64,000 bases of DNA, taken from assembly GCF_000720765.1 (NCBI RefSeq), contig NZ_JODC01000001.1, positions 62,001-126,000 on the forward strand, read 5' to 3'. A model generated the notes under the pieces. The model saw only the letters and a program-made list of their open reading frames with translations, was not told where the DNA came from and did not search any database. A program made the translations under genes and the position numbers. The stretch comes from Streptomyces sp. NRRL S-646 (GTDB lineage Bacteria; Actinomycetota; Actinomycetes; Streptomycetales; Streptomycetaceae). This document shows, one piece after another, positions 24,476 through 33,573 of this stretch; within the stretch, counting starts at the first letter, position 1, and each line of letters begins with the position of its first letter.

Positions 24476-26152
24476 GTGGCCATGGAAGACCCGAGCGATG
24501 CCTCATGGGCGCAGGTCCATGAGGGCATCGAGGCCGTGATCGCGCGCTGGGACGAGGCGCTGGCCCGCATCTCCGACGAGACGGCGGCACAGCGCACCGT
24601 CCGCGACCATCTCGTGGACTACGTGTTTCCGCAGGCCGGTGGCTCCCTCCAGGACGCCGCAGAGTTCCTGTTCCTGATCGTGCAGCGGTTGGCAGAACTG
24701 GAGCGGGCCGGTGACGCCCTCACCGTCCTCGAGTGGATCGCGGAGTTGTACGCCGGTCATGGCGATGCCGATGTGGCCGTGCCCGCGCTCATGGCTCTGA
24801 CCGACGCGGCTGTGGCACTGGCAGAGCACGACAAGGGCCCAGGGCATGCCGTCGCGGTCCTGAACCGGGCGGCTGACCAGGTTGCCCCACAGGCGCACCT
24901 GGCGATTCAGCGAGCAGCGTGCCGAGCGCTCGCCCATGGAGCCCTCCTCATCGGCACGGCCCACGCTGCCGACGGGGACCGGGGTATCAGGGAGCAAGCC
25001 GAGCCGTGGCGCACGATCCTCGACCGCTGGTCGGGCAGCGGGGACGTGATTCTGCGCTGGCGGCTTGCCCAGGCCCACTTCCATATCGGTCTGTTCCACC
25101 TGCTGTTGGGAGAGGACACGTCGGCCGACGCCGGCTTCGCCGGCGCGGCAGCACAGGCGAACGGCCTCGCCGTCGACCCCGCCGTCGCCGGGGAGCTCGA
25201 CACGGAGTACTTCGCCCGCGGCGAGTACGCCCGCCGTGTCCTTCGCGCCGTCGAACTCCCGGGCCATGCGGCGAACCTGACCGCAGAGCGGCTGATGAGG
25301 CCTGCCGCAAACCGGTGGGAGAGGGGACGCGAGCGGCATCAGGCGAAGGAACTCGTCCGCGCCGCGCAGCACAGGCACAGAAGGTCGGTCGGCGAAGTCA
25401 AGGCCTGGTGCTGTTGCGGACAGCCCTTTGCGCTGCTTCTGCGCAATTTCGGCCTGCTGGAGTGGACGGTCCGGCAGCCCGGGGCGGACTACGCGGGTGG
25501 ACAAGGCTTCCACCAGGTTCAGACGTTCACCTATCAGCGTCGTGGCGATCACGTGGTGCGAGAGCTGGGGCACGAGGTCCCCATCGTGCAGGTGGCCGCC
25601 TCGAAATCGGCAGGACTCGAACTCGACTCCTGGCGATTCCACGGCGAGCCTCTGACCCAGGCCCAGCTGTACCTCTCGAACGACAGCTGGTTCGAGACGG
25701 TGACTCACCTGATCACCCTTGCGGAAACCATCATCATCTGGGCCGAGGGCATGACACCCGCACTCGCACAGGAGATGGCTGCCGTACGAGCCCAAGGACG
25801 CACCCAGGACGCGGTCGTCCTCATCGAGAAGCTGGACGACGACCCCGCCCAGCGGGCCCCGATCGCCTTCGCCCTGGCGCAGCAGATCGTCGGGGAGGAC
25901 AGTGACAACTATGACGCGGTCCGGTCCTTGGCGGACGATCTGATGACACAGGTCAGAACGTCACGGGAGCAACTCACTCCTGAGTCCCCGGCCCTTGCCG
26001 CATTCCCGCATGTGGTGGACCTCCGCCAGGCCCCTGAGCCGGACAGCGCACAACACCCCGCCGTCCTGGCCAGGCGGCGGCATCACCAGGGGCTCGCGGA
26101 GCTTCCTTGGGACGAACGGAAGGCGCGTCTGTCGAGGCGACTCGGCATCTGA
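24476..26152 (+). CDS. Helical-repeat protein with TIR-like C-terminal domain, unknown
   Basis: A 558-residue protein that I do not recognise as a named family. GTG 24476 has GGAGG seven bases upstream. Residues 1-300 are all-helical and TPR-like (AEFLFLIVQRLAELERAG, FHIGLFHLLLGEDTSADAGF). Around 311, WCCCGQPFALLLRNF begins a predicted alpha/beta domain with the order: LLLRNF strand, VPIVQVAASK strand, LSNDSWFETVTHLITLAETI helix and strand, EMAAVRAQGRTQDAVVLIEK. That order recalls TIR/nucleotide-hydrolase-like domains found in bacterial conflict proteins that start with a (L/Y)LRSF strand; this is pattern inference, not a confirmed match. No membrane segments. A cluster of three Cys precedes the domain. 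The DUF6817 gene ends 15 bases beyond it on the other strand. Confidence 0.6.
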   Translation: MAMEDPSDASWAQVHEGIEAVIARWDEALARISDETAAQRTVRDHLVDYVFPQAGGSLQDAAEFLFLIVQRLAELERAGDALTVLEWIAELYAGHGDADVAVPALMALTDAAVALAEHDKGPGHAVAVLNRAADQVAPQAHLAIQRAACRALAHGALLIGTAHAADGDRGIREQAEPWRTILDRWSGSGDVILRWRLAQAHFHIGLFHLLLGEDTSADAGFAGAAAQANGLAVDPAVAGELDTEYFARGEYARRVLRAVELPGHAANLTAERLMRPAANRWERGRERHQAKELVRAAQHRHRRSVGEVKAWCCCGQPFALLLRNFGLLEWTVRQPGADYAGGQGFHQVQTFTYQRRGDHVVRELGHEVPIVQVAASKSAGLELDSWRFHGEPLTQAQLYLSNDSWFETVTHLITLAETIIIWAEGMTPALAQEMAAVRAQGRTQDAVVLIEKLDDDPAQRAPIAFALAQQIVGEDSDNYDAVRSLADDLMTQVRTSREQLTPESPALAAFPHVVDLRQAPEPDSAQHPAVLARRRHHQGLAELPWDERKARLSRRLGI

Positions 26153-26167
26153 CGGCGACTGTGGAGC

Positions 26168-26746
26168 CTACGGCAGTTGGGCGAGTTGCCGGTCGACGGC
26201 GTCCTGCGCGGCCGGGGACAGCAACGAGCCGGCCCGTTTGAGGAAGCCGTACAGCCCGGGGCCGTGCTGCGCGGCCAGTTCCGCGTTGTGTGCCAGTACG
26301 TCGAGTTCGTTGGCGGCCGTGATCTCGAGGAACGCTCTCAGGCGGGCAGGGGAGGGGTGGTGCTCGCGGCCGGTGAAGCGGTCGCGGAAGGCGACTGCCG
26401 CGGTGCCGTCGATCCGTGGGTAGACGGTGGCGCGGTCGCAGCCGGCGTACAGGTACACCAGCGCCTCCGCCGACTCACCGATCAGGGCGACGAGCGTCGC
26501 CCGTTCGGTGAGGGGGAGCAGTGTCGTGGCGAAGCCGTCGGTTCCGTACGTCGCGTGACAGAGTCCCGCCGTCTGCAGGGCGGGACCTGCTCCCCATTCG
26601 GCCAGCAACCGCTGAACCCGCAGCAGATGCTCCAGCAGCGTGCCGCCCGGATGAGGCAATTGGTCGGCTCCGTGGGCGCGCAGGAATTCCTCGATCGCTG
26701 CCTGAGTATTTCCCCCACTCGGGGGCTGTTGCCGGGCCCGTGGCAT
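26168..26746 (-). CDS. DUF6817-type protein
   Basis: A 192-residue cytoplasmic protein. It contains HPGGTLLEHLLRVQRLL and GLCHATYGTDGF, an HD-domain-like arrangement (H...H...C.H) characteristic of DUF6817 proteins, followed by RERATLVALIG-type helices. The function is unknown; an HD-like metal-dependent hydrolase is conceivable. ATG 26746 has GAGGA eight bases upstream and is preferred over GTG 26764. It converges with the helical-repeat gene. Confidence 0.65.
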   Translation of the reverse strand: MPRARQQPPSGGNTQAAIEEFLRAHGADQLPHPGGTLLEHLLRVQRLLAEWGAGPALQTAGLCHATYGTDGFATTLLPLTERATLVALIGESAEALVYLYAGCDRATVYPRIDGTAAVAFRDRFTGREHHPSPARLRAFLEITAANELDVLAHNAELAAQHGPGLYGFLKRAGSLLSPAAQDAVDRQLAQLP

Positions 26747-26806
26747 GGTCGGACGTCCTCTCACCAGTGGTGATCTCGCAACGAGGACCAGCCTATGGCC
26801 CGGTGT

Positions 26807-27886
26807 TCACCAGCTGATTCCGGCCGCCACCGGCAGGTGGTCGCTGCCGGTGGCCGGCAGCACCCACGAGCTCTGCGGCTTCACGCCGCGGACCAGGATC
26901 TGGTCGATCCGCGCCACCGGGAACTCCGCCGGCCAGCTGAAGCCGAAACCGTCCCCGGCCACCTCCTGCACTGAGCGCAACTGCGAGGTGAGGCCGGCGA
27001 ACGCACGGTCGTCCGTGGTGCCGTTGAGATCGCCGAGCAGCACCACCCGCTTGCTCTTCTCCGCGGCGACGGCCTTGCCGAGAGCCTGCGCATTCCTGTC
27101 CCGCGAATCCGTCGCGAAGCCCGCTCGGGGATTCACCCGCGCGGATCCCAGGTGGGCCACATACACCGCCAGCGGACCGTGATGCGTGGCCACCGTGGTG
27201 CGCAGCGCCCGGTTGTAAGTCAGCTTCACGGCGGCCGGCTTGGTGGCCGCCAGCGGCCCGTAGTCCATCCCGATGTCGACCGGCCGGGTTTCCGAGATCG
27301 GCAGTTTGCTCCACAGCCCGACCGTGCCCAGCACCGTGTGGTACGGGTAGGCCTTCGCCAGCCCCTTCTCGTAGGCGCCCTGGGCCTGCGGGGTGATCTC
27401 CTCCAGCGCCAGCACGTCCGCGCCGGATGCGACGAGGTCGCGGGCCGTGCCGGCCGGGTCCGGGTTGTCGGCGCCGACGTTGTGGCCGGCCACGGTGAGG
27501 TAGCCGCCCGCGTGGGACTTGTCGCTGAGCATCCCGCCGAAGAGGTACAGCCACACGGTCCCCGGCAGCAGCAGCGCGGCCACCGCGGAGGCGGAGCGGC
27601 GCCAGAACGCCCCGACCAGCAGCGCCGGGATGAACACGCCGAACCACGGCAGGAAGGTCTCCACCAGGCTGCCGAGGTTCCCGACCCGGTTCGGGATCTC
27701 GGCGTGCAGCAGCATGAGCAGGCCGAGCAGCAGCGCCGACGCCGCGAGGACCGGGCCGCGCTTCCAGGGCTCGGGCCGGGACGCTCTACGGATCGCCTGC
27801 CGGATGGGCGGGCGCCAGGTGCCGGAGCCGGTGGTCCGGCGGCCGGCGCCGTCCTGCCCGGTCTCCGCCGCGTCCACCTGCGTCAT
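26807..27886 (-). CDS. Membrane-anchored endonuclease/exonuclease/phosphatase-family protein
   Basis: A 359-residue protein with three N-terminal membrane spans (about residues 45-125) followed by an EEP domain on the outer face. Catalytic motifs are visible: LALEEITP (Glu), VAHLGS (His), LLGDLNG (GDxN), RIDQILV and ATGSDHLPVA (SDHxP). Family members hydrolyse phosphodiesters of nucleic acids, lipids or inositol phosphates; which one applies here is unclear. ATG 27886 has GAGGA seven bases upstream; the frame extends to 28132 but that part is a shadow of the next gene. It follows the VanY-like gene after 23 bases and is probably its operon partner. Confidence 0.85.
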   Translation of the reverse strand: MTQVDAAETGQDGAGRRTTGSGTWRPPIRQAIRRASRPEPWKRGPVLAASALLLGLLMLLHAEIPNRVGNLGSLVETFLPWFGVFIPALLVGAFWRRSASAVAALLLPGTVWLYLFGGMLSDKSHAGGYLTVAGHNVGADNPDPAGTARDLVASGADVLALEEITPQAQGAYEKGLAKAYPYHTVLGTVGLWSKLPISETRPVDIGMDYGPLAATKPAAVKLTYNRALRTTVATHHGPLAVYVAHLGSARVNPRAGFATDSRDRNAQALGKAVAAEKSKRVVLLGDLNGTTDDRAFAGLTSQLRSVQEVAGDGFGFSWPAEFPVARIDQILVRGVKPQSSWVLPATGSDHLPVAAGISW

Positions 27887-27909
27887 CGTCTGTCCTCGCT
27901 CACTGCCGG

Positions 27910-28563
27910 TCACTGCTGCATCCTCGGGTCCTCGGTGGGGTCGGCATACATCCGCGGGCAGCCACGTTCGATCGCACTGGTCCGCAGCTCGTAATGCCAG
28001 GTTTCGTTCCGGTAGATCTGGCACAGCCCGTACTCGGCGCCGTGCCGGGCCAGCCACGCCGTCGCATCCGAACGCCCGAGGTCGACGGCGTCTCCCGTAA
28101 CGTGCGGAGAGGACGCCGCGGTGGCCACCCATCGGGCGGCCTCGTTCTCGGATCCGTACTTGGCGACCGCCTGGCGAAGCAGCTGATTCTGGTACGCCGT
28201 TGAACGCCAGCCGCTGTTGACGTAGAACTCGACTCCGTCGTGCGCGGCAGCCGACGCCGCCCGGCGCAGTGCCTTGAGCAGATCCGGATCGAGCCTGGCC
28301 ACAGCCGGAATCGTGTCGTTGAAGACCGTCACACCGTCGGGCACGATCCCGTCGGCCTCGCCCAGCGCACCACTGTGCTCACCGCGATGAGCATCCGAAG
28401 GTAATGCGGCCGACGGAGGCGAAAGCGACGAGGAGGACGAGGTCTTCGGCACCTGGTAGCCGAGAACTGTGGTGATCACCGCTATGACGACGATCAGGCC
28501 GACGACAAGCAGGCCGCGCATCCGGCGGTTCGTTGCGGGTGCCGATGGTGGGATCCGAGTCAT
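27910..28563 (-). CDS. VanY/D-alanyl-D-alanine carboxypeptidase-like protein
   Basis: A 217-residue membrane-anchored peptidase of the M15 family. A single span (residues about 16-37) precedes a Ser-rich linker and the catalytic domain. Zinc-site motifs are SPHVTGDAVDLG (SxHxxGxAxD) and ETWHYEL (ExxWHxE), with YVNSGWRS as the conserved Arg region. It would trim D-Ala from peptidoglycan stem peptides outside the membrane. ATG 28563 is used; TTG 28575 is an alternative. It is divergent from the MFS gene and 23 bases ahead of the EEP gene. Confidence 0.85.
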   Translation of the reverse strand: MTRIPPSAPATNRRMRGLLVVGLIVVIAVITTVLGYQVPKTSSSSSLSPPSAALPSDAHRGEHSGALGEADGIVPDGVTVFNDTIPAVARLDPDLLKALRRAASAAAHDGVEFYVNSGWRSTAYQNQLLRQAVAKYGSENEAARWVATAASSPHVTGDAVDLGRSDATAWLARHGAEYGLCQIYRNETWHYELRTSAIERGCPRMYADPTEDPRMQQ

Positions 28564-28746
28564 ACCACCAGTCAAGGCAGCAGGGTGTTGCCGGCACGTA
28601 TGCGGTTTTCGATATACCGGCGATATGCGCCGACCCGAAGCGTAAATGACGTGCGGGTGCGGGCTGTTGAGGACGAACCTTGTCCGGCAGAAGCCATCGG
28701 GCAGGCACAGCGAACCTTCCCGCCTTCGGCCGTACGAGAGGTCCCT

Positions 28747-30039
28747 GTGCCGTTCTCTTCCGCCGCCGCATCCGATTCCGGTCGACGTGCTCCGTCAAGC
28801 CTGTGGCGGGACGGCGACTTCCGCCGGCTCTGGGTGGGTCAGACGGCCTCCCAACTGGGCGAGCAGGCAAGCCTGGTGGTCCTGCCGCTCTTCGCCGTGC
28901 TGACGCTCAACGCCGGCGCCGGCCAGTTGGGCGCGTTGCGCGCGGCGGGGCAGGCGCCGATCCTGCTGCTGTCGCTGTTCGTCGGGGCGTGGGTGGACAG
29001 GTGGCGGATCCGCACGGTGATGGTGCTGACGGACGCCGGTCGGGCCCTGGCACTGGGCGCCGCCGCCGTGGCGGCTCTCCTGGGATGGCTAGGCCTGTCG
29101 GCGCTGCTTGTGGTGGCCTTCGCCGTCGGAGCTCTGTCCGTTTTCTTCGACATGGCATACCAGGCGTCTTTGGTACGGCTGGTGGAACGCGATCAGTTGG
29201 TGCGGGGCAACAGCGCACTCGAAGGCAGCCGGTCCGCGGCGCAGATCGGCGGCCCCGCCCTCGGCGGCGCGCTGGTGTCCGCGCTGTCGGCGCCGGTCGC
29301 CGCCGCCTCCAGCGCAGTGTTCTTCGCCCTGTCGTTCCTGTCGATCCGACGGATGGGGCGCCGCGAATCGGTCCCGGAACGCTCGGAAGGCCCTCCTCGG
29401 CTCTGGCGGCGCATCCAGGAGGGTCTGCGCTTTGTCGCCGGAGAGGCCTTGCTGCGAACCGTGTGCCTCGCATCAGCCGCCTTCCAGTTCTTCTTCGCGG
29501 CGGCGATGACCGTCTATCTGCTGTTCCTGCCACGGGACCTGCACCTGTCGGGCGCCGCCGTCGGGCTCGTCCTCGCGGCGACCGGGCCGGGCGCGCTCCT
29601 GGGCTCGCTGCTGGCCGCCCGTCTACCGGGCCGCTTCGGATACGGCGCCGTGCTCGTGTCCGCGGCAGCGCTCGGCGACGGCGTGTTCCTGTTCGTGCCC
29701 GCGCTGCACGGGTCCTCGGTGGTGACGGTTGCCGCGCTCGTCGCGGTCAACCTCGTCTTCGGGACCTTCAGTCAGCTGGTGAATGTCACGGTCATGGCCG
29801 TCCGGCAGAGCGTCACTCCGGACGGGATGCAGGGCCGGGCGGCCGCGACGATCAACTTTGTCGGCATGGGGATGACCCCGCTCGGCTCACTGCTCGGCGG
29901 CTTTCTCGCGGAAGTGTGGGGCACGCACACCAGCCTTCTGGTGACCGCCGCAGGCATGCTGCTCTCGCCGGCCCTGATGGCCCTGTCGCCACTGGCCCGC
30001 CTGGGAGCGCCGGGCGCTCATGTCGTGGATGACGCTTGA
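28747..30039 (+). CDS. MFS transporter
   Basis: A 430-residue membrane protein with about 12 hydrophobic segments. SLWRDGDFRRLWVGQTASQL at the N-terminus and FVGAWVDRWRIRTVMVLTDA (the loop 2-3 motif A equivalent, G-x3-D-R-x2-R) place it in the enterobactin-exporter-like/DHA3 group of MFS drug exporters. The GTG start at 28747 has GAGAGG just upstream; the frame is open back to 28585. Substrate unknown. The gap to the divergent VanY-like gene contains a direct repeat CGATAT near 28610. Confidence 0.85.
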   Translation: MPFSSAAASDSGRRAPSSLWRDGDFRRLWVGQTASQLGEQASLVVLPLFAVLTLNAGAGQLGALRAAGQAPILLLSLFVGAWVDRWRIRTVMVLTDAGRALALGAAAVAALLGWLGLSALLVVAFAVGALSVFFDMAYQASLVRLVERDQLVRGNSALEGSRSAAQIGGPALGGALVSALSAPVAAASSAVFFALSFLSIRRMGRRESVPERSEGPPRLWRRIQEGLRFVAGEALLRTVCLASAAFQFFFAAAMTVYLLFLPRDLHLSGAAVGLVLAATGPGALLGSLLAARLPGRFGYGAVLVSAAALGDGVFLFVPALHGSSVVTVAALVAVNLVFGTFSQLVNVTVMAVRQSVTPDGMQGRAAATINFVGMGMTPLGSLLGGFLAEVWGTHTSLLVTAAGMLLSPALMALSPLARLGAPGAHVVDDA

Positions 30040-30133
30040 GGACGACGTGGAGGGCGGAGAGGGATCAGCCGTCTCCGCCCTTCCGCCCGGCGGTGCGAGG
30101 CCTGCACGTCATGCCCACATGGCCGGTCGCGGA

Positions 30134-30541
30134 CTACGCATGCCCGAACCAACTGCCGCCCCACACCGCCCGGGTTCCCGCAGGGCAGGTCAGACGGAAG
30201 TCCCACCGGCCGGAGTAGGAGCGCCGGAACTCATGGCGGCCGTCGGTGCAGTCCACATACACCGGGTACGTGTGGCTGTCGCAGGTCAGGTAGATGTTTC
30301 GGTTGCCGTCGGTGCGCCCATTGAAGCAAGCCACCCCGAGCTCGCTCTCCTCCGGAGACGAGGCGCGCTGCACGAAGTCGAGCAGCGAGTGCTCCAGTGG
30401 GGCGCTCTCCTGGATGGTTCGCCCGTCGACGTTGGTGGCCCGGGCCTGGGCATCGCCGGACGTGCCTGCAGCGCCGGCCGGCACGGACGCGCCGGCCAGC
30501 GCAGTGACAGCGATCGCCACGGTGGCTGCAACGTTCCTCAT
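30134..30541 (-). CDS. Small secreted protein, unknown
   Basis: A 135-residue exported protein: signal peptide (RNVAATVAIAVTALAGASVP, cleaved near AGAAG), then about 100 residues with four cysteines (ACFNG, LTCDSH, DCTDG, LTCPAG) that could form two disulfides, and a Trp/Tyr-rich end. The family is not recognised. ATG 30541 begins the signal peptide; GGAGGAG lies upstream with long spacing. It is transcribed away from the sigma-CAP gene. Confidence 0.65.
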   Translation of the reverse strand: MRNVAATVAIAVTALAGASVPAGAAGTSGDAQARATNVDGRTIQESAPLEHSLLDFVQRASSPEESELGVACFNGRTDGNRNIYLTCDSHTYPVYVDCTDGRHEFRRSYSGRWDFRLTCPAGTRAVWGGSWFGHA

Positions 30542-30674
30542 GGACGTCAAGTTCTCCTCCACAGAAGGGACAATGGGCTACAGATGCAACGGAAGGTAGC
30601 GAATTACTCCCGGCACCTCCAGCGAGACATCCACTGGAACGTCACTGGTTGACGCGCCCACACGCATCGTGTGG

Positions 30675-30704
30675 TTGACAGCGTGGTTCTTGTCCCGGTG
30701 ATGT
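30675..30704 (+). promoter_or_regulatory. Possible promoter of the sigma-CAP gene
   Basis: TTGACA (30675-30680), an 18-base spacer and TGATGT (30699-30704). The -35 box is perfect, the -10 box poor. It lies about 105 bases before the ATG. Confidence 0.4.
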
Positions 30705-30810
30705 GGACGCTTTGTGGAGCGTGTGTCCGAAGAACTGTTATCCGAGACCCATCGACCGGTCTCCCAGATATCGGGCAGGAACGTTCGGCGTCGAGGACGG
30801 GACAGTTTTC

Positions 30811-32466
30811 ATGGGTACACAGCGCACGGTGGAGCCGGCGGCACTGGTGGCCGCCGCCCGAGGGGGCGACCCGGAAGCTCAGGATGCCCTGGTCAGTGCG
30901 TACCTCCCGCTGGTCTACAACATCGTGGGGCGGGCGCTGAACGGCTCGGTCGACGTCGACGACGTGGTGCAGGAGACCATGCTGCGTGCCCTGGACGGGC
31001 TGGGCGGTCTGCGCACCCCCGAGAGTTTCCGTTCCTGGCTCGTGGCGATCACGATGAACGAGATCCGCAAGCACTGGCAGGACCGGCAGGTCGCCCCGGG
31101 GACCGTGGAGGAAGCCGAGGAACTCGCAGATCCGGGCGCCGACTTCGTGGACCTGACCCTCGTCCAGCTTCAGCTCTCCGGCCAGCGTCAGGAGACCGCG
31201 CGCGCCACTCGCTGGCTGGAGCCGGACGACCGGGGACTGCTGTCGCTGTGGTGGCTGGAGTGCGCCGGGGAGCTGACCCGGGCCGAGGTGGCTGCCGCCC
31301 TTGAGCTGTCACCGCAGCACACCGCGGTACGGGTGCAGCGGATGAAGGCGCAGCTGGAGGCGGCCCGCGTGGTGGTGCGGGCGCTCGACGCGCAGCCGCC
31401 GTGCCTGGAACTGGGCGGCATGCTGGGCACCTGGGACGGGCGGCCCTCGGCACTGTGGCGCAAACGAATAGCCCGGCACGCCCGTGGCTGCGGGCGGTGC
31501 TCCGGCCTGTGGAGCGGGCTGATGCCCGTGGAGGGTCTGCTGGCAGGGCTGGCACTGGTTGCCGCGGCGCCCTCGCTGCTCGCGGGCGTGCGCGCCGCCG
31601 ACGGAGGGATGGCCGGGACCGGGATGACCGTGCCCGGCGCGGGACCCCGGCCCTCCGGCGGCTCCGTCAGCCGTACCGGATCGGGCCCGGGAGCCGGACA
31701 CCGTGCCGCCCGCGGCCGGACGGGATCCCGAAGCGAGGTGCGCCGACGCCGGCGCAACCGGCGCCGGGCCGTCGGCGGTGCGGTCGTGGCGGCCTGTGTG
31801 GCGGGCGGCGGCCTCTGGTACTTCGGCACGGACCCCGGGCCCGGCAGTGAACGGGCGAGCGCCGAGCGGACCGCGGGCGCCCCCGTCGCCGACCTGTCGG
31901 AATCCGGTGCCGTCGAGACCTCTCCGTCAGCCTCCACGTCGCCGTCTCCGTCCGCGTCACCGAAGAAGAAGGCGAGCGCCTCCAAGAGCCCGCGGCCCGC
32001 GAAGAAGGACGCGCCGGCTCCCCGCCCGTCCGCTCGCCCCTCGCGGACGGCGACCAGCGCACCCGATGCGTCGCCGGCGCCGTCGGACACCGTCGCGCAG
32101 GTGGTCGCGCTGGTGAACAAGGAACGGGCGGCCAACGGCTGCGGCGCGCTCACCGAGGACCCCCAACTGGAGAAGGCCGCGCAGGGCCACTCCGACGACA
32201 TGGCCGCCCGCAACTTCTTCGACCACACCAATCCGGACGGCGCCGACCCCGGCCAGCGCATCACCGCCGCGGGCTACAAGTGGTCCACGTACGGGGAGAA
32301 CATCGCCCAGGGCCAGCAGACGCCGCAGGCGGTGATGGAGTCCTGGATGAACAGCCCCGGCCACCGCGCCAACATCCTCAACTGCTCGTTCAAGGACATC
32401 GGCGTGGGCGTCCACAAGGGGTCGGGCGGGCCGTGGTGGACCCAGGACTTCGGCGCCAAGCTCTGA
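30811..32466 (+). CDS. Sigma factor fused to zinc anti-sigma motif, membrane span and extracellular CAP domain
   Basis: A 551-residue one-piece signalling protein. Residues 15-95 are sigma region 2 (VDVDDVVQETMLRALDGLGG, SFRSWLVAITMNEIRKHW); 150-205 are region 4 with the helix-turn-helix ELTRAEVAAALELSPQHTAV. Then RHARGCGRC gives the H-x3-C-x2-C signature of zinc anti-sigma domains. A basic patch (RRRRRNRRR) and one membrane span (AVGGAVVAACVAGGGLWYF) follow, then a Ser/Pro/Lys-rich wall-spanning linker and a C-terminal CAP/SCP domain (VNKERAANGCGAL, WMNSPGHRANILN, GVGVHKG). The positive-inside rule puts the sigma part inside and CAP outside. ECF groups with membrane-anchored extensions are known. 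Neighbouring cell-wall genes suggest an envelope signal; whether sigma is released by proteolysis is unknown. ATG 30811. Confidence 0.85.
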   Translation: MGTQRTVEPAALVAAARGGDPEAQDALVSAYLPLVYNIVGRALNGSVDVDDVVQETMLRALDGLGGLRTPESFRSWLVAITMNEIRKHWQDRQVAPGTVEEAEELADPGADFVDLTLVQLQLSGQRQETARATRWLEPDDRGLLSLWWLECAGELTRAEVAAALELSPQHTAVRVQRMKAQLEAARVVVRALDAQPPCLELGGMLGTWDGRPSALWRKRIARHARGCGRCSGLWSGLMPVEGLLAGLALVAAAPSLLAGVRAADGGMAGTGMTVPGAGPRPSGGSVSRTGSGPGAGHRAARGRTGSRSEVRRRRRNRRRAVGGAVVAACVAGGGLWYFGTDPGPGSERASAERTAGAPVADLSESGAVETSPSASTSPSPSASPKKKASASKSPRPAKKDAPAPRPSARPSRTATSAPDASPAPSDTVAQVVALVNKERAANGCGALTEDPQLEKAAQGHSDDMAARNFFDHTNPDGADPGQRITAAGYKWSTYGENIAQGQQTPQAVMESWMNSPGHRANILNCSFKDIGVGVHKGSGGPWWTQDFGAKL

Positions 32467-32495
32467 CGTGGGAGAGGCCGTTGCCCGGCCGGTGC

Positions 32496-33278
32496 TCAGC
32501 GCACCGGGAAGCCGAAGGAGTACCCCTGCTGCTTCAGCCAGGGCAGGATTTCGCGCAGGGCGGCCACCGTCTGGGAACGGTCTCCGCCGGCGTCGTGGAA
32601 GAGGATCGTCGGGCCGTTGGACAGCTCGTTCTTGACGGTGGTGATGATGGCGGTGGTGCCGGGGCGTTCGAAGTCCTTGGAGTCCACGTTCCAGCCCAGT
32701 GGCCGCATCCCCTGCGAGGCGGCGAGGTGCCTGCTGTAGGGGGTGAAGGCACCGCCCGGGGCCCGGTAGTACAGCGGCCGGACGCCCCCGGAGGCCTTGG
32801 TGATCATGCCGGCTGCGTCCAGGATCTCCTGGGACTGATAGGAGTCGGGCTTCTTGTCCATGGTGGTGTCGTGCGACACCGTGTGGTCGCACAGCCGGTG
32901 CCCGGCCGCCACCACCGCCTTGACCAGGTCGGGGTGCGCCTGGGCCTGAGTGCCGACCATGCAGAAGGTGGCCTTCACACCGTTGTCCTTCAGCACCTGA
33001 AGGACCTGCGGTGTCCAGACCGGGTCCGGCCCGTCGTCAATGGTGATGTTGACACCCCGGGCGCCCGCGTCCGAGGCATGGACGATGCTCACCGCCACCG
33101 GGGTCGTCCGTCCGGCGCCGGCCGCCGCCGAGGAGGGGTGCGCCGAGGCGCCCGAGTGCTGCCCGCTGAAGGGGCCGGCCTGCGCGGTCCACACCGAGGT
33201 GGCCGCCGCCACCGCCGTCACCCCGACCGCCGCCGCGAATACCCGGCCGTACCATCCCCGCCCGCCATGCCGCGCCAT
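32496..33278 (-). CDS. Secreted polysaccharide deacetylase (NodB domain)
   Basis: A 260-residue exported CE4 deacetylase, with a signal peptide/anchor (VFAAAVGVTAVAAATS) and the NodB domain from about residue 75. CE4 motifs run in order: TIDDGPDP (motif 1, catalytic Asp and metal Asp), HTVSHDT (motif 2, metal His pair), RAPGGAFTP (motif 3), LGWNVDSKDF (motif 4) and ILFHDAGG (motif 5, catalytic His). Substrates are N-acetyl sugars of peptidoglycan or chitin-like polymers. ATG 33278 follows an AAGGGCGGGG stretch. It converges with the sigma-CAP gene and is a plausible part of the same envelope response. Confidence 0.9.
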   Translation of the reverse strand: MARHGGRGWYGRVFAAAVGVTAVAAATSVWTAQAGPFSGQHSGASAHPSSAAAGAGRTTPVAVSIVHASDAGARGVNITIDDGPDPVWTPQVLQVLKDNGVKATFCMVGTQAQAHPDLVKAVVAAGHRLCDHTVSHDTTMDKKPDSYQSQEILDAAGMITKASGGVRPLYYRAPGGAFTPYSRHLAASQGMRPLGWNVDSKDFERPGTTAIITTVKNELSNGPTILFHDAGGDRSQTVAALREILPWLKQQGYSFGFPVR

Positions 33279-33573
33279 GTCTGCCCCGCCCTTGTCATCC
33301 CAGTGGTTCTTGTGCACCTGTCAGGACGGCGAAAGGTTGCTCCGGGATCCGTCTGTTACTGATCACGGACAATTCCGCGGGAGTTCCGGGACGCACGACC
33401 CGCACTTAGGCGCGGAACAGGGGCGACGCCTCCGCCGGACAGCCGGTTCTTCAACACCCGGGCGGAGCCGGCTCGGCCGATCGGCCGATGCCGCGGGCGA
33501 CAGCTGCGACTGCGTCGGGGCAGGCCTGATGTCCGGTCGGGCCGTCCCATCCCTGAACGGAGTCGTGACTCCC

